Shown here one piece after another: positions 10,736 through 31,983 of a stretch of 64,000 bases of DNA. The stretch spans positions 841,103-905,102 of the forward strand of contig BJOX01000008.1 of the NCBI GenBank assembly GCA_009731375.1. The letters run 5' to 3'. The stretch comes from Paulinella micropora (Eukaryota > Cercozoa > Imbricatea > Euglyphida). The position numbers and the translations under genes are program-made. How positions within the stretch are numbered: the first letter of the stretch is position 1; each line of letters begins with the position of its first letter. The notes below the pieces were generated by a model. That model had not been told where the DNA came from. It saw nothing but the letters and a program-made list of their open reading frames with translations, and ran no database searches.

Positions 10736-13700
10736 TCGGTTTGTGTTCGATTCCTTCATTATTATTATTTTCAAGTGTGTATAAGCAAGGTGCAGTTATG
10801 TAAATAGAGATGAGAGGCAACTCACCCCCCCCTCGGATGGGTGAAGCTCACGCCTTGCTTGCCAATTGCCAGTTGTAGTTGAACTGGGGCGCCCTATAGG
10901 CACAAACACGACTTCGTGAGCTGAGGGATGGTGTGGCAACGATACTTCTGAATTGGTCAGAAGTCAAGGCCCCTTTTCCAAATGGGAGGGTAAAAGGTTT
11001 TTGTGAGCCTTGGGCTCGAGCCTTGAACTCGTTTGGCCCCTTTGTTGGGTGTCCAGCCCCTTGTGGGGCTCCTTGTGACCCTTGGTCAGCTATAGAAGTT
11101 CTGTGTATGTGTGGGTGGGATTCGAACCGACCGAGTGCTTAGGAGATGGTGACTCCCTGAGGCTCTACTAGGGAAACGCTGCTTTAGAATTCACCTTCTG
11201 ACCCTCCTTGACCTGTTTGTTGTAGGTGGCCATGGGTGGGCTGGGTGATGAGTGTGTAGGTAGGAGAGTGGTTTGCTGTTGTAATTTTCGGACGAAATTG
11301 GAATAGTCAAAAACAAGCAAACAAATCGTCTTTATCGCAATATGAAGATACATATACGTATATGTCAACGTCAATACACTAATGTATGTTCAACACAGTG
11401 TCACGAGCACAACCAAGTAAACGGACGAGATGTTGACAAGCATAACGAACAAACTAGTAGAAAATATAACGAAATGAGCAAGTGAGCTATCCTACGTCTG
11501 CAGTGGAGTTCGGCAATATAGCAACACATAAGCACAACAAACAAACTTCCTCACATATGCGTATGTCTCCTCCGCCAAATAATAACTCACACATACTCGC
11601 AGCAACAGCCACGACGATAAAGCAATTCATACTCACAAACTGCCCAAAGCAAACACGTATGAAAATATGAACACACACAAACAGGTATCTCCCCTTAACT
11701 CCTTATCCATTAATGTATGTAATAGAGAAGGAAATAAACTGAGCAATACAAAAGGGTCTAAGAGTCCTTGCCACACATCAGCAAGACCGAGAGAAAGGAG
11801 AGAAGAGAGAGAGAAGAGCAACACTTGAACTGTCCGGTCCCAAAGGAACAAAACAAAAACAATTTTCTATGTCGTACGTTGATCTCCCCCTACGTCCAGA
11901 ACTGTCACAGCAAACAGCGACTGGCAGTCCTCCTGCTTCCCAAACTCAACCAAAGCCCCGCCAAAACACGAGCAACAGAAAAGAAAGGAATCTCCTTACT
12001 TCCCCCTTCCTTTGCTTACCAAACCAAAGCTTAAAGTCCTCATGTCACGTCCGACATCAACAGTTACAAGTAAAACTTAAAGTTCAACCGTCACCAAAAA
12101 CGAAGGCTGCTCACCAAAGGCATGCATAAACCTTGCCAACACCGACTGCAAATAATTATACTGAAAAACACCTGCTAAAACTTAACCACAGTCCATTATC
12201 AACTACATTTTCCTCTTTCGCTTTCCCAAATTCCAACAATGTCCAACTAAGTCCTTTAAAGGTCCAACCACTGCACCAAAAACACAGAAAACGATGCCCA
12301 CGATGTCCCTAAACTGCTGCACTGCTCGAACTGCCACAGCACACACCACAGAGCACGCTAGGAACGAAAACAGCGAACAGTACCATCTGTTGCATATCCA
12401 ACTTTTGGAAAAAAAAGTCCGGAACCACAGGTAAATTTGTCAACAATTTTGCCAACATTGCAACTGAACAAATCTTTGTGCCAACATGCACTCCCTTATT
12501 TTCCTTAAACATTATTACAGAATGATTGTCCAGGTGTCGCCCTTGATGAGGGGCTACAACACCTTGACTTGCAGCGGTCCTTCTGACCATCATGCTGCCT
12601 TTATCTTTACGGTGGGAATCATTTTCTTTCCGACCGTCACTCTAACGTCCAGGTGTTGAAGTTCCCGGACTGCAATCAGACTCCCACCTCTAGGAATAGT
12701 CCTAGACGGAGCACGAGACCCCTCGACTAGCCATCCGATTGCACGTAATGACAGCCCTAGGTCTCCTACGATGAAGACCACTCGAAGCTTCTTCTCCACC
12801 GCCTAACTTCACACACTTATTGCAGTTTGCCATTTGACTGAAGATAGCTGACGCAGACGAAGCTGCTCGGAAGCACCACCAAGGCTGAGGACCATAACCC
12901 AATGTAACTTTACTAGGCTGCAGGGGGAGGGGTTCCCATTCTGTATTATACTTCAGACTAGTGACACTTTGTCTTTATTGAGACAGAAGCAAACTGAACT
13001 AGCTAGACACTGGCTCAGTCAAATTAAACTATTAATAACTACCCGCCTAAACTTAAATAAAGGAAATACAACTGAGTATAAAAGGTAAAGCAATGATCAG
13101 TCCTATGAAGGAACTGACTGCCACCAGTACCAGAACTATTAATAACTATGTAAAACATGTGTAGGCCGATATGACTAAATACTATATTATTAATAATTTG
13201 TCCATTGGGGGAACCGTCCCGGAGGAGATCGGCTTTGGCGTGATCGGGTCGCTCGAGGCCATGGCGCTCTCAGGACACTGTTCCAGAGGAGATCGGGTCC
13301 GATCGAGCACGTTCCGCATCTCTCCGCTCTTCGTCACTTATTGCTTAGTATTGCCAATCATCATTTATTATTTTGTTTAATCATATTTACATATATAATA
13401 AGAGGCCAAGTTGGAACACTCTGGTTGTGGGCGGGACGAAGGTGTTTCATCGCTCCTCGAGAGTCGACAGACCTGGGTCCCTCCCTTCAGAAAGTACAGA
13501 CCCGCCAATATTTTTTAAAAAAAAGATTTTACCCCTCTTACGGGAAGCGCTTCAAAATTTTATTTTTGCGTCATGTTCATAGGTGCGATACTTGTCGAAT
13601 ATACATATGTATTATCATACGAATATTACTATTTATGTTATTGCTTCTTTGGAGGTCATCACTATAACTATGTACGATCTATATGTATGTCTATTACATA

Positions 13701-13870
13701 TTACTTTTACTCATTCGTGAGGTAGAGAGAGTAGGGAGTTAATCCTCTTCTCGTTGGGTAGGCCCGACTATACGACAGGCCCGCTGCCTTGTATATATTC
13801 TAGCTGATGCATACTCGCTGTGGATAGAAGGGTAGCCAACCCCGACATTACTTCTCGGAGAGTGTGAGGG
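10736..13870. other. Intergenic sequence, no gene recognised; one tRNA T-arm-like site
   Basis: About 3 kb without a convincing coding region. Near 11109-11130 the minus strand carries GGTTCGAATCCCACC, the T-arm/B-box signature of a tRNA. I could not fold a full cloverleaf around it (one T-stem mismatch and no proper anticodon loop), so it may be a tRNA relic, a SINE head, or a primer-binding site read on the plus strand. The remainder, including AT-rich 11.3-12.3 kb and 12.9-13.4 kb, shows nothing I recognise. Confidence 0.4.
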
Positions 13871-14717
13871 TAAGGGTATATGTTTTGAGATTACATACAT
13901 GTCCTGTTTTCATGATAAGCTTTACAGTGTTTTATATTGTTTTTTGGTTGTTCTATTCATATGGTTTGATATATCTATATCGATGTGTTTGTGCGCGCAT
14001 TTTATACTGCACATGCATGCATACATACATATATACATATCTACCTGCCTATCTATTTACCTAGCTACAGAATTTATTATATCGATTCAACTGCAACCTA
14101 TAGATTACGCCATCTAATACTATTTTGTGAAACATATGAGTATGATAGAGTGATCAAATTGAAACGCTCGTTGAATACTCTAGGAATGGCTGCAAACACT
14201 AGCAACTGTTGTCACATTGACACTTATAAACTTGAAGCTTGATTGTGGGGGTAACTCCCTTCTCTAAGTCACGCATGTGTAAGCTATTTAAGATCGGCAA
14301 GTGTAAATAGTGCATGTGCTCTCTCTCTCTCTCTCTGCTTACGCGGACGCGTTCCGGGGAGAATGTGCACCAGAGTCGCACCGGGAAGTGAAAATAACAC
14401 GCACGAAGCTTTCGACAAATTTGCACAAATCATGTTCCAGTTTGGTGGGTAGCTTTTTTGTTTGCTTTATTTCTGGTTTTGTTTCGTTTTGCTTTGCTTT
14501 GATTCTATGTTTTGGGGCACTAGCGCACGTGTATATTATATCATCCAACCCTTGCCACGTGCGTCCAATACGCACAGCATCAAATTTTACACGCGTTGGG
14601 TTACTTTCTACAAAATTTTCCGCTTAAAGCGGCACTTCTCAGCAAAAAAGGTCGAAGTGAGCTTGCCAAATATTGGACCCGGACGGGCTAAGGGATGACA
14701 ATATGCAAATAATATTT
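13871..14717. other. Intergenic sequence downstream of the RRM gene
   Basis: Unique sequence with a short CATA run near 14015 and (CT)n at 14321-14336. No coding region is supported. It lies 3' of the minus-strand RRM gene and may contain its 3' UTR, but I do not identify a specific poly(A) site. Confidence 0.5.
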
Positions 14718-19271
<4,554 letters not shown>

Positions 19272-19784
19272 CGAAGGCCGTGGGTGTACTGGGTAACGAT
19301 AACTCCAGAAACCCTACGAGTGGTGGTTGACCACAGCCTTACGATTATCTACAACACAGAACCCCTTTTGTCTACCGGTTGACTAGGGATAAGGTGCCTT
19401 ACACGGTAAGAGACCCAAGAGAGGGGAGCGCCTAACAGATTGAACCCCCTGTGCAACCCCAAATCGCTTTGAAAACCAACCGTATTATGTATCCATGTTG
19501 GGGCCGGCACATTCTTTTCAACGCAAAGATCCTGATTTTCCCAACTCGGAGAAAAATTTGAAAAAGTTAGGGGAACCATTTAGAGTTGGGCGGATCTTTG
19601 CGTTGAAAAAGCAAAAGCGCCGCTCACCAAAGAACAAACACAACAGTACTCACAACAAATCTCAAAACGTAATTATTAGAAGGCCAGATCTAAGGCACAG
19701 CTGCAAAGAGCGTTTCAAGGTCGTGAAAAACAACTTATCTTCTCAACAACAACAAAACAAAAAGTAGAGAACAGAAACAAATGA
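19272..19784. other. Spacer between divergent genes, with an imperfect inverted repeat
   Basis: Sequence between the minus-strand RRM gene and plus-strand candidate exons. Around 19513-19532 and 19590-19609 lie inverted arms (TTTTCAACGCAAAGATCC and its complement). An inner pair, CCCAACTC near 19539 and GAGTTGGG near 19582, extends the potential hairpin. Function is unknown; it could be a small foldback element or a promoter-region structure. Confidence 0.65.
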
Positions 19785-20150
19785 ATGAATGAAAGTGGAC
19801 CTCAGCTAAGATATGACACGTACGCCACAGGCATGGTATTCATGTTGCTCCAGCTGAAAAAACATGCTCGACAAGCCAGACTCAAGCCTACCTTTGGGGA
19901 TTCTCCCACCGAGTCCGACTTCAAGGGAATCATGACTGGTTTGCATGGTTTGCATCTTGTGTCTTTCGAACTATTCTTTCTCTTCTATCCCCTCCCTTTT
20001 TCCCTTTTGTATTTTCGCAAATTAGTTTTAACGGTTTTCGCATGTTCTTTCTTTGACATCTTTACTGTTTGTTGCTGCTATCATTGCTGTTGATTTGCCG
20101 CTGGACAAGTCTTTTTGGCACTGGTGACCGTTGCGCTGGTGGGCGTCTTG
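19785..20150 (+). CDS. Candidate exons of a small membrane protein
   Basis: A frame starting ATG at 19785 (MNESGPQLRYD) runs to a GT donor after 19938. The next candidate exon, 20110-20150, starts after an AG acceptor and ends at a good GTAGGT donor. Joined in phase, the second exon reads a hydrophobic stretch (FLALVTVALVGVL) long enough for most of a membrane helix, preceded by a charged juxtamembrane part ending SDFKGIMT. I could not connect it in phase to the downstream Ser/Thr-rich exons, so it may be a separate gene or lack an exon. No family is recognised. Confidence 0.3.
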
Positions 20151-20214
20151 GTAGGTCGCAGCAGCGTGAGCCACACCGAGGTCGATTAATTCATATCACG
20201 TACCTTGATGCGTG

Positions 20215-20640
20215 TGATACCTATCTCTATCTCTCTATCTCTATCTGTATCTGTATCTGTATCTGAATCTCTATATCTCTATCTCTATCTCTCTATCTCT
20301 CTATCTTTATATCTCTATCTCTATATCTCTAGCTCTCTCTCTCTCTCTAGCTCTCTCTCTCTCTCTCTCTCTAGCTCTCTCTCTCTCTCTCTCTCTAGCT
20401 CTCTCTCTCTCTCTCTCTAGCTCTCTCTCTCTCTCTCTCTCTCCCCCCCCTCTCTCTCTATATATATATATATATGTATATATATCTTTCTATCTCTATA
20501 TCTCTAGCTCTTTAGCTCTCTCTCTCTCTCTCGTCTCTCTCTCTCTATCTATCTCTCTCTCTCTCTAGCTCTCTCTCTCTCCATCTCCATCTCTATCTCT
20601 CTATCTCTATCTCTCTATCTATATCTATATCTATATTGTA
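20215..20640. repeat. (CTAT)n/(CT)n/(TA)n compound microsatellite
   Basis: Hexanucleotide-like CTCTAT and CTGTAT repeats grade into (CT)n blocks punctuated by AGCT, with a (TA)n island near 20459-20475. No coding content; it would lie in an intron if the flanking exons belong to one gene. Confidence 0.95.
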
Positions 20641-20745
20641 TGTCTGTGTATGTACGTCGATCTGTTCGTTAGCCAGGCTGTGAGTTGGATTGTGTGCAGA
20701 GATCATCTGTATAAGTACACGCTTTTGATGCTCATGTAGCAAAAG

Positions 20746-21435
20746 GAGCTGGCTGCCGAACTCCGTGGCACAAGACGAGTCCTATGACGAAGACGAAGTC
20801 AACGCATATAAAGGATCCATGGGCAGCATGGGTCAGGTATGACGTAAATATCAAATTACGACACTCTGCACTTCAAGTAGGCCCTCCTATGATGAGATCA
20901 CGGGAATCCATTTCCGGGGATCCCAATATGGGATGTGGAAATATGTAACTGCCAGTACGCGAAACACTCTGCCCCGTCGAGGCATCGACCAACACAAGCA
21001 ACCTCTAGCATTTGCTTTTCGCGTGCTGGCAGACAAATGGATGTATTAAAGCTTGAATAAAGGCGCGGGGGGGGGGGGGGGGGGGGCTCTTCAGAGATGC
21101 GAGCATGCAATGCGCAAGCACCCATCTTCCAACTTTCTCTTTTGTTTGCTCAGTCTGCGTCTTCCAGTGTCAGCGTCAGTCACAGCAGCACTCCGATCAG
21201 CGTCAGTCCCAGCAACACTCCGTCGATCAGCGTAACTCCCAGCATCACTCCGACGATCAGCGAAACTCCCAGCATCACTCCGACGATCAGCGCAACTCCG
21301 TCGATCAGCGTATCTCCGTCGAGCAGCAGCAGCAGCACTCCGTCTACTTCTCCTTCTCGTTCTCCCAAGAAAGCCAGCAAGGGCAAAGTCGCAAAGCATG
21401 TGAAAGGCAAGCTCAAGGGGAAAGGCAAGCGTTAA
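20746..21435 (+). CDS. Ser/Thr/Pro-rich protein with basic C terminus (last two exons, N-terminal part unknown)
   Basis: Exon 20746-20836 reads an acidic segment (DESYDEDEVNAYKGSMGS) and ends CAG at a GTATGA donor. Exon 21154-21435 follows a strong pyrimidine-tract acceptor (TTTTGTTTGCTCAG), keeps phase and ends at TAA. The last exon encodes repeated S/T-P units such as ISVTPSITPTISETPS, produced by a roughly 30-bp coding minisatellite, then SPSRSPKKASKGK and a Lys/Gly tail ending KGKLKGKGKR. The repeat part could be an extended, glycosylated or phosphorylated linker, and the tail could bind nucleic acid or be a localisation signal; both are inference. The upstream start is not established. 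An alternative frame through the same repeat is also open (Gln/His-rich), so the frame choice rests on the splice phase and the in-frame stop. Confidence 0.45.
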
Positions 21436-21639
21436 GGCATCCAGCGTTGCTATCGCGGAGGCCATCATCAATTCTCAAGCCGCTAAGGAAAACGTCATCA
21501 GTACTCTTGAAACCGCGTTGCGGAAACTTCTGGGAAACTGGTTTAACGCTAAAAGCTTGAGCAACGTCAACGCATGCGTGAAATGGCTTGTATGAACGAC
21601 CATCGTTCATGATATTTTGTTTATGGAAGTGATATATAT

Positions 21640-22080
21640 ATATATATACATATAGTAATCATATAAATGAAATACTCTCATAGATGGAAACATATAAATG
21701 AAATACTCTCATAGATTGGAACATATAAATGAAATACTCTCATAGATGGAAACCTATACTACAATATTAATATTAATATTCTTTATTATATATGTCATCG
21801 ATGTCACTTTTCTGTAATATATATTATTAATAATAGTATAATAATTATGAATATTGATAATATTGCTGATGTTGTTTTCATTATTAATAACTTGTGACAT
21901 GTTGAAGGAATGCTTCCTTGTAATCAAACTTGAACTTGATATTATTATATATAATAATATTAATATTTACATAGAAATACAACATGAATGATTTTTAGTT
22001 TTTTTTGCCACATATTAATAACGAATTTGAATTATTAAAAAACTCTTGCTTTTCTTAATTGATTAATTTTTCCAATTGGA
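21640..22080. repeat. AT-rich spacer with three 36-bp tandem repeats
   Basis: At 21660-21755 three near-identical units share ACATATAAATGAAATACTCT then CATAGATGGAA. The rest, up to 22080, is AT-rich with many ATTAATATT words and no gene. Confidence 0.75.
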
Positions 22081-22230
22081 ATGCATGCACACACACACAC
22101 ACACGCGTCCGCTCTTCCTCTCCCTCCCTCCCTCTCTCTCTCTCTCTCACACACACTCTCTCTCTCCCCCCCCCCCCCCCCNNNNNNNNNNNNNNNNNNN
22201 NNNNNNNNNNNNNNNNNNNNNNNNNNNNNN

Positions 22231-22267
<37 letters not shown>

Positions 22268-22406
22268 TCTCAGGCTACTACTACTACTACTACTACTACT
22301 GCTACTACTCTTTTTATTTTAAGTATTTACGTTTTTATCTATTCACATACATACATACATATATACATATGTACATACATACATACATGCATAAGATAGC
22401 TACAGG

Positions 22407-22458
<52 letters not shown>

Positions 22459-22659
22459 TACTCTTTTTATCCTATGTATTTACGTATTTATTTATTCACA
22501 TACATTCATGCATACATATGTACATACATGCATGCATACATACATACATACATACATACAATAAAAACAAACATACACCTACCTTCTCTACCTACCTACC
22601 TACCTTCTCTCTACCATCTATCTGTCTGTCTGTCTGTCTATCTATCTACCTACCTACCC

Positions 22660-22722
<63 letters not shown>

Positions 22723-22835
22723 GTATACACATACACACACACGCCTTCTCTCTACCTAGCTACACACCATCCTTCTCTCTACCTACCTACCTACCTACCT
22801 ACGTACCTACCTACGTACCTATCCTATCCTATCCT
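22081..22835. repeat. Microsatellites: (CT)n, poly(T), (CTA)n, (TACA)n, (TATC)n
   Basis: Starts with short (CA)n and (CT)n, then C- and T-runs around a gap (22182-22230). Two (CTA)n tracts follow (about 22274-22305 and 22406-22455) in partly duplicated segments with CATA stretches, then (TATC)n at 22656-22722. No gene. Confidence 0.95.
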
Positions 22836-25511
<2,676 letters not shown>

Positions 25512-26236
25512 TTGTGTGTGTGTGTGTGTGTGGTTTTGTGTGTGTGTGGGTGTGTGTGTGTTCTGTGTGTGTGTGTGTGTGTGTGTGCGTGTGTTTCTGT
25601 GTGTGTGTGTGTTTCTGTGTGTGTTTGTGTTTCTGTGTGTGTGTTGTGTGTGTTTCTGTGTGTGTGTGTGTGCATACATACATACATATACATACATACA
25701 TACATATACATACATATACATACATAAATATACATACATACATACATACATACATACATGTGTGTGTGTGTGTGCGTGGGTGTGTGTGTGTTCTGTGTGT
25801 GTGTGTGTGTGCGTGTGTTTCTGTGTGTGTGTGTGTGTGTGTTTCTGTGTGTGTGTTGTGTGTGTGTTTCTGTGTGTGTGTGTGTGCATACATACATACA
25901 TATACATACATACATACATATACATACATATACATACATAAATATACATACATACATACATACATACATACATACATACATGCATACATACATGCATGCA
26001 TGCATACATACATACATACATACATACATACATACATACATACATACATACATACGTATACATACATACATACATTCGTACGTACGTAAAATCATGCATG
26101 CATACATACATACATACATGCAGACATACATACATACATTCGTACGTACGTACAAACATACGTACATACATTCTTACATACATGCATGCATAGATACATA
26201 GGTAGCTATAAATAGACAGGTAGGCAAATAGGTAGG

Positions 26237-26307
<71 letters not shown>

Positions 26308-26730
26308 GTACATACATGCATGCATACATACATACATACATACATACATACATACGTATACATACATACATACATATACATACATACATATGCATACATA
26401 CATATGCATACATACATGCATGCATACATACATACATACATACATGCATACATACATACATACATACATATAGCATACATTCGTACGTACGTAAAATCAT
26501 GCATGCATACATACATGCATACATACATACATACATACATGCATACATACATGCATACATACAGACATGCATACATGCATACACACATACATGCATACAT
26601 ACATACATGCATACATTGCGTACGTACGTACAAACATACATACATACATACATACATACAGACATACGAATACATGCATAGATAGATATCGATAGGTAGC
26701 TATAGATAGGTAGGCAGGTAGGTAGGTAGG

Positions 26731-26795
<65 letters not shown>

Positions 26796-27190
26796 GGATG
26801 GATAGGTACATACATGCATGCATGCATGCATGGATACATACATACATACATACATACATACATTTACATAAATACATACATGCATACATATACATACATA
26901 AATATACATACATACATACATACACATATGCATGCATACATGCATACATACATACATATAGCATACATTCTTACGTATACATACATACATACATTCGTAC
27001 GTACGTAAAATCATGCATGCATACATACATACATGCATACATACATGCATACATACATACATTCGTACGTACGTACAAACATACGTACATGCATACATAC
27101 ATACATACATGCATAGATAGATAGGTAGCTATAGATAGGTAGGTAGATAGGTAGGTAGGTAGATAGATAGATAGATAGATAGATATAGAT
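25512..27190. repeat. (TG)n, (TACA)n and (GATA)n higher-order repeat array
   Basis: Two ~210-bp tandem units of (TG)n plus (TACA)n occur at 25512-25990. Then come repeated modules: (GATA)n, GGTACATACATGCATGC, (TACA)n, the anchor CATTCGTACGTACGTAAAA (26073, 26478, 26992; also 27833) and a second anchor ending GTACGTACAAAC. No gene. Confidence 0.93.
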
Positions 27191-27193
27191 AGA

Positions 27194-27596
27194 TGAAATA
27201 TCGACTAATGTCAGAAAAAAGGAGCTTCTGATTTCGTCAACCAGGAAGTCTGTGGGTAAAGTATTAACCCGATGCCCAGCTAAGCCGTGATGTTTGCACG
27301 GAAGGGACTGATACAGGCAATACCAAAGCTCCCTAGTACCAGGCGGGGCCAGGGCTCGTTCCATAAAGCGCCCCTTGCAGAACGAGCTCCCACCTCCATT
27401 ACAGAGGGCCCAGTAAGCAGATGGAGTTTCGAGACTGTTCGACAGTCTAGTATAAACCGACAGAGCACTGTGGGTTTTATTCCGGGCTCAACAAGCGAGA
27501 AAAGGGCACCCTGAGAGAACAGGATTGTGCTTCCCGTCGCTATTTCGGCATGTGACTTATAGGCGTATGGCTAGGCCCACAAAAGGCACCCCACCA
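27194..27596 (-). repeat. Dispersed repeat, copy 1 (truncated), bounded by (GATA)n
   Basis: About 400 bp of unique-looking sequence between (GATA)n tracts is nearly identical, in reverse complement, to 63,455-63,870. Shared landmarks include GTGATGTTTGCACGGAAGGG and AGACTGTTCGACAGTCT (a palindrome). Compared with the other copy it is cut at GGCACCCCACC, where (GATA)n begins directly. No protein is encoded; it is likely a non-autonomous element of unknown class. Confidence 0.85.
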
Positions 27597-27988
27597 AGAT
27601 AGATAGATAGATAGATAGATAGGTACATACATGCATGCATACATACATATACATACATACATATACATACATACATATACATACATACACATACATACAT
27701 ACATGCATGCATACATACATACATGCATACATACGCATACATACATATACAGACATACATATACATACATACATATACATACATACATGCATGCATGCAT
27801 GCATACATACATACATACATACATATAGCATACATTCGTACGTACGTAAAATCATGCATGCATGCATACATACATACATACATACATGCATGCATACATG
27901 CATACATACATACATGCATACATACATACATTCTACGTACGTACAAACATACATACATACATACATACATACACAGAAAGAGAGAGAG

Positions 27989-28019
<31 letters not shown>

Positions 28020-28236
28020 CAGAAGTAGAGAAAGAAAGAAAGAGAGAGGGAGAGAGAGAGAGAGAGAGAAACAGAGAGAGAAAGCATACATACATACATA
28101 CATACGTATACATACATACACTAGATACATACATACATATATACATATATACATATATACATACAATGTACATACATACATACTATTACATGTATGTGCA
28201 TACATACATACATAAAATTTTACATACATACATACA

Positions 28237-28276
<40 letters not shown>

Positions 28277-28571
28277 CATCCATCTATCTATCTATCTAGC
28301 GATCTACTTATCTATCTACCTATCTATCTATGCATGTATGTATGTATGTACGTATGTACGTGCGAATGTACGTATGTACGTGCGAATGTATGTATGTATG
28401 TATGTATGTATGCAGGTATGTACGTACGTACGAATGTATGTATGTATGTATGCATGTATGCATGTATGTATGCATGTATGTATGTATGTATGCATATGCA
28501 TGTATGTATGCATGTTGATGTATGTATGTTTGTATGTATGTTTGTATGTATGTATGCATGTTTGTATTTAT

Positions 28572-28600
<29 letters not shown>
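27597..28600. repeat. (GATA)n, (TACA)n, (GA)n, (TATC)n, (TGTA)n microsatellites
   Basis: Continues the higher-order module with anchor CATTCGTACGTACGTAAAA at 27833, then (GA)n at 27976-28085, (TACA)n, (TATC)n at 28238-28333, inverted (TGTA)n to 28576 and a T-run. No gene. Confidence 0.93.
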
Positions 28601-29936
<1,336 letters not shown>

Positions 29937-30074
29937 CCTCTCTGTCAATGGCTGATGCATTTCTGCACATGCGCCTCCATCGTCTCACCCGTGAGGGGAG
30001 TACGAAGAATTGACGATAAGCTCTAATGACACCCCCGCAAGGGCAGTTCCAACACTTCCAGACGGGCCGGTATG

Positions 30075-30177
30075 TTCAATGAAAATACTGGTCCAGAAAT
30101 AGACCGGTATGTTCAATGAAAATACTGGTGGCACCGACGGGAATCGAACTGGCGACAGGGCCCAGATGGTAGAACTT
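30075..30177 (-). repeat. tRNA-related SINE-like sequence, copy 1
   Basis: On the minus strand the sequence after the gap reads into a tRNA-like head containing the B-box-like AGTTCGATTCCCGTCGG and the 3' end GGTGCCACCA, followed by AGTATTTTCATTGAACATAC. Part of that tail (CCGGTATGTTCAATGAAAA on the plus strand) is duplicated at 30067 and 30103. A 10-N gap and (AAT)n lie directly at the head side. The same arrangement occurs at 61.8 kb. Confidence 0.65.
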
Positions 30178-30187
30178 NNNNNNNNNN

Positions 30188-30305
<118 letters not shown>

Positions 30306-30950
30306 TCATCATTTACTTTTAAAACAAAACAGACATGCATACAGATATACATACACACATACAACAGTTGAACTATAACATAATTTATTAAAACAATAAC
30401 ATTCAAACTATTACATACATACATACATAAATGCATACATACATACACACATACATGCATGCATGCACACACTACATACATCATCACATACATACATACA
30501 TACATACATACATGTGTCAATAGAATGTACGAACATACATACGTACAGGTAACATACATCCATGCATGCATACATACATACATAGTATTACATACATGCA
30601 TACATGCATACATTTACACAAACAACAGTTGAACTATGACATGGAAACAATAAAATGAAAACTAGTACATGCATGCATACATACATACATGCATGCATGC
30701 ATACAGTACATACATCATGACATGACATTCATACATACATACATACATACATACATACATGCATGCATGCATGTCAATAAAACGTACGCACTCCCGTACA
30801 TACATACATACATACATACATACAGACATACAGACATACACACATACAGACATATATACATACATACATACATACACACACGCAGAGAGAGAGAGAGAGA
30901 GTGTGTGTGTGTAATGCCCCCAACGATAGCTCGTAAAAAGTCGGTAATAC
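30306..30950. repeat. Interrupted (TACA)n with a duplicated unit
   Basis: TACA repeats are interspersed with unique words. A segment containing ACAACAGTTGAACTAT occurs at 30362 and 30622, so a ~260-bp unit is duplicated. Ends in (GA)n and (TG)n. No gene. Confidence 0.9.
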
Positions 30951-31750
30951 AACCAAACACAGTCCTCAAAAGATGAGAATGATGTCTCGTTATATTAACT
31001 CAGTGAAGCCAAAAAGGAAAACGGCAACAGACCAGGAATAAAATTGCATCAGGTCCAATCCGGACAAATAATACTGAAAAACAAGCTGGTGCACCTGTCA
31101 CCAGGAAAAGGTACTTTTTACCAGCTATCCGGGGGGTGATACCTACAGTACCCCCTCCCGATTTTATGACGGAAATAGCATTTTCGTCATACACCTTCTG
31201 ATTTCTTTCTGCAAATAGTATGCGCTATGGAGTCATGCCACACAGCGCATCGACCCACGGATAGACGCTAAAAGACGATAAATATATCCTCATACGGCAC
31301 GTCAACGCGGATTCTCCAGCCATTCTTGTAGATTTTTGAACTCCTTCCCCTCAATCTCTCTCTCTCTCTCTTTTTTCTCTCGGCAGTATGTCAAGAACAA
31401 ACGTACTATTAATAAAAAAATACAAGCAACGTGGTGCTGTAGTACGATTCCCCCTTTGATCTCCTTCTTCTTCTTATCATTATCATTATTATTATCATTA
31501 TTATTATTATTATTCACAGGGAGATCGTAAGTACATGGTCTTTTTTAATGACATACCCTTGTATAAGGCGGATATCATATGATATAGTATTAGGGGGCCA
31601 GTCCTAATAACATATCCGAAGTCGAGGTGTATGTAACCGACCCTGCGATATACCGACACAAGTAGAGATTGTTCGTGCTCAGGTACGACAGTATATAATC
31701 TATCGTTAAAATCTATTTTAATCCTTTGTTACATTTGCTTACTGAGAACA
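30951..31750. other. Intergenic sequence, no gene recognised
   Basis: Unique sequence with short (CT)n at 31356-31370 and (TTA)n near 31485-31514. TATATAATC at 31690 lies about 60 bp upstream of the small ORF at 31752 and could be a TATA box. Confidence 0.4.
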
Positions 31751-31751
31751 G

Positions 31752-31964
31752 ATGACAAAGAAACGGAGCTTTAATGGAAGCTTAGACGATCCGATCTCGT
31801 CGGAATCAAGTGGGGAAAGAAAAAAAGGGTCTAGGTTTCAAATGCTCTTTCAAGCTCGCTCATCTTACAACAAGGAAAACGGAATACTGCGGCCGGATCC
31901 GTCCAAGAACTTGAACGGCCCGGTCACACTGACAAAGAGCGAGTATGAAACTAACTCAGACTAA
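31752..31964 (+). CDS. Hypothetical 70-residue protein
   Basis: A short charged frame (starts MTKKRSFNGS, ends YETNSD) with a TATA-like word about 60 bp upstream. It converges with the tyrosine-recombinase fragment, whose stop is 20 bp away on the other strand. No motif is recognised. It could be a second protein of the same mobile element, a first exon, or chance. Confidence 0.25.
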   Translation: MTKKRSFNGSLDDPISSESSGERKKGSRFQMLFQARSSYNKENGILRPDPSKNLNGPVTLTKSEYETNSD

Positions 31965-31983
31965 CCCCCACCCGAGCCTGAGC

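Noticed and set aside
11100-11180. Complete tRNA gene on the minus strand
   Set aside because: Only the T arm fits; a T-stem mismatch and lack of a proper anticodon loop make a functional tRNA unlikely.
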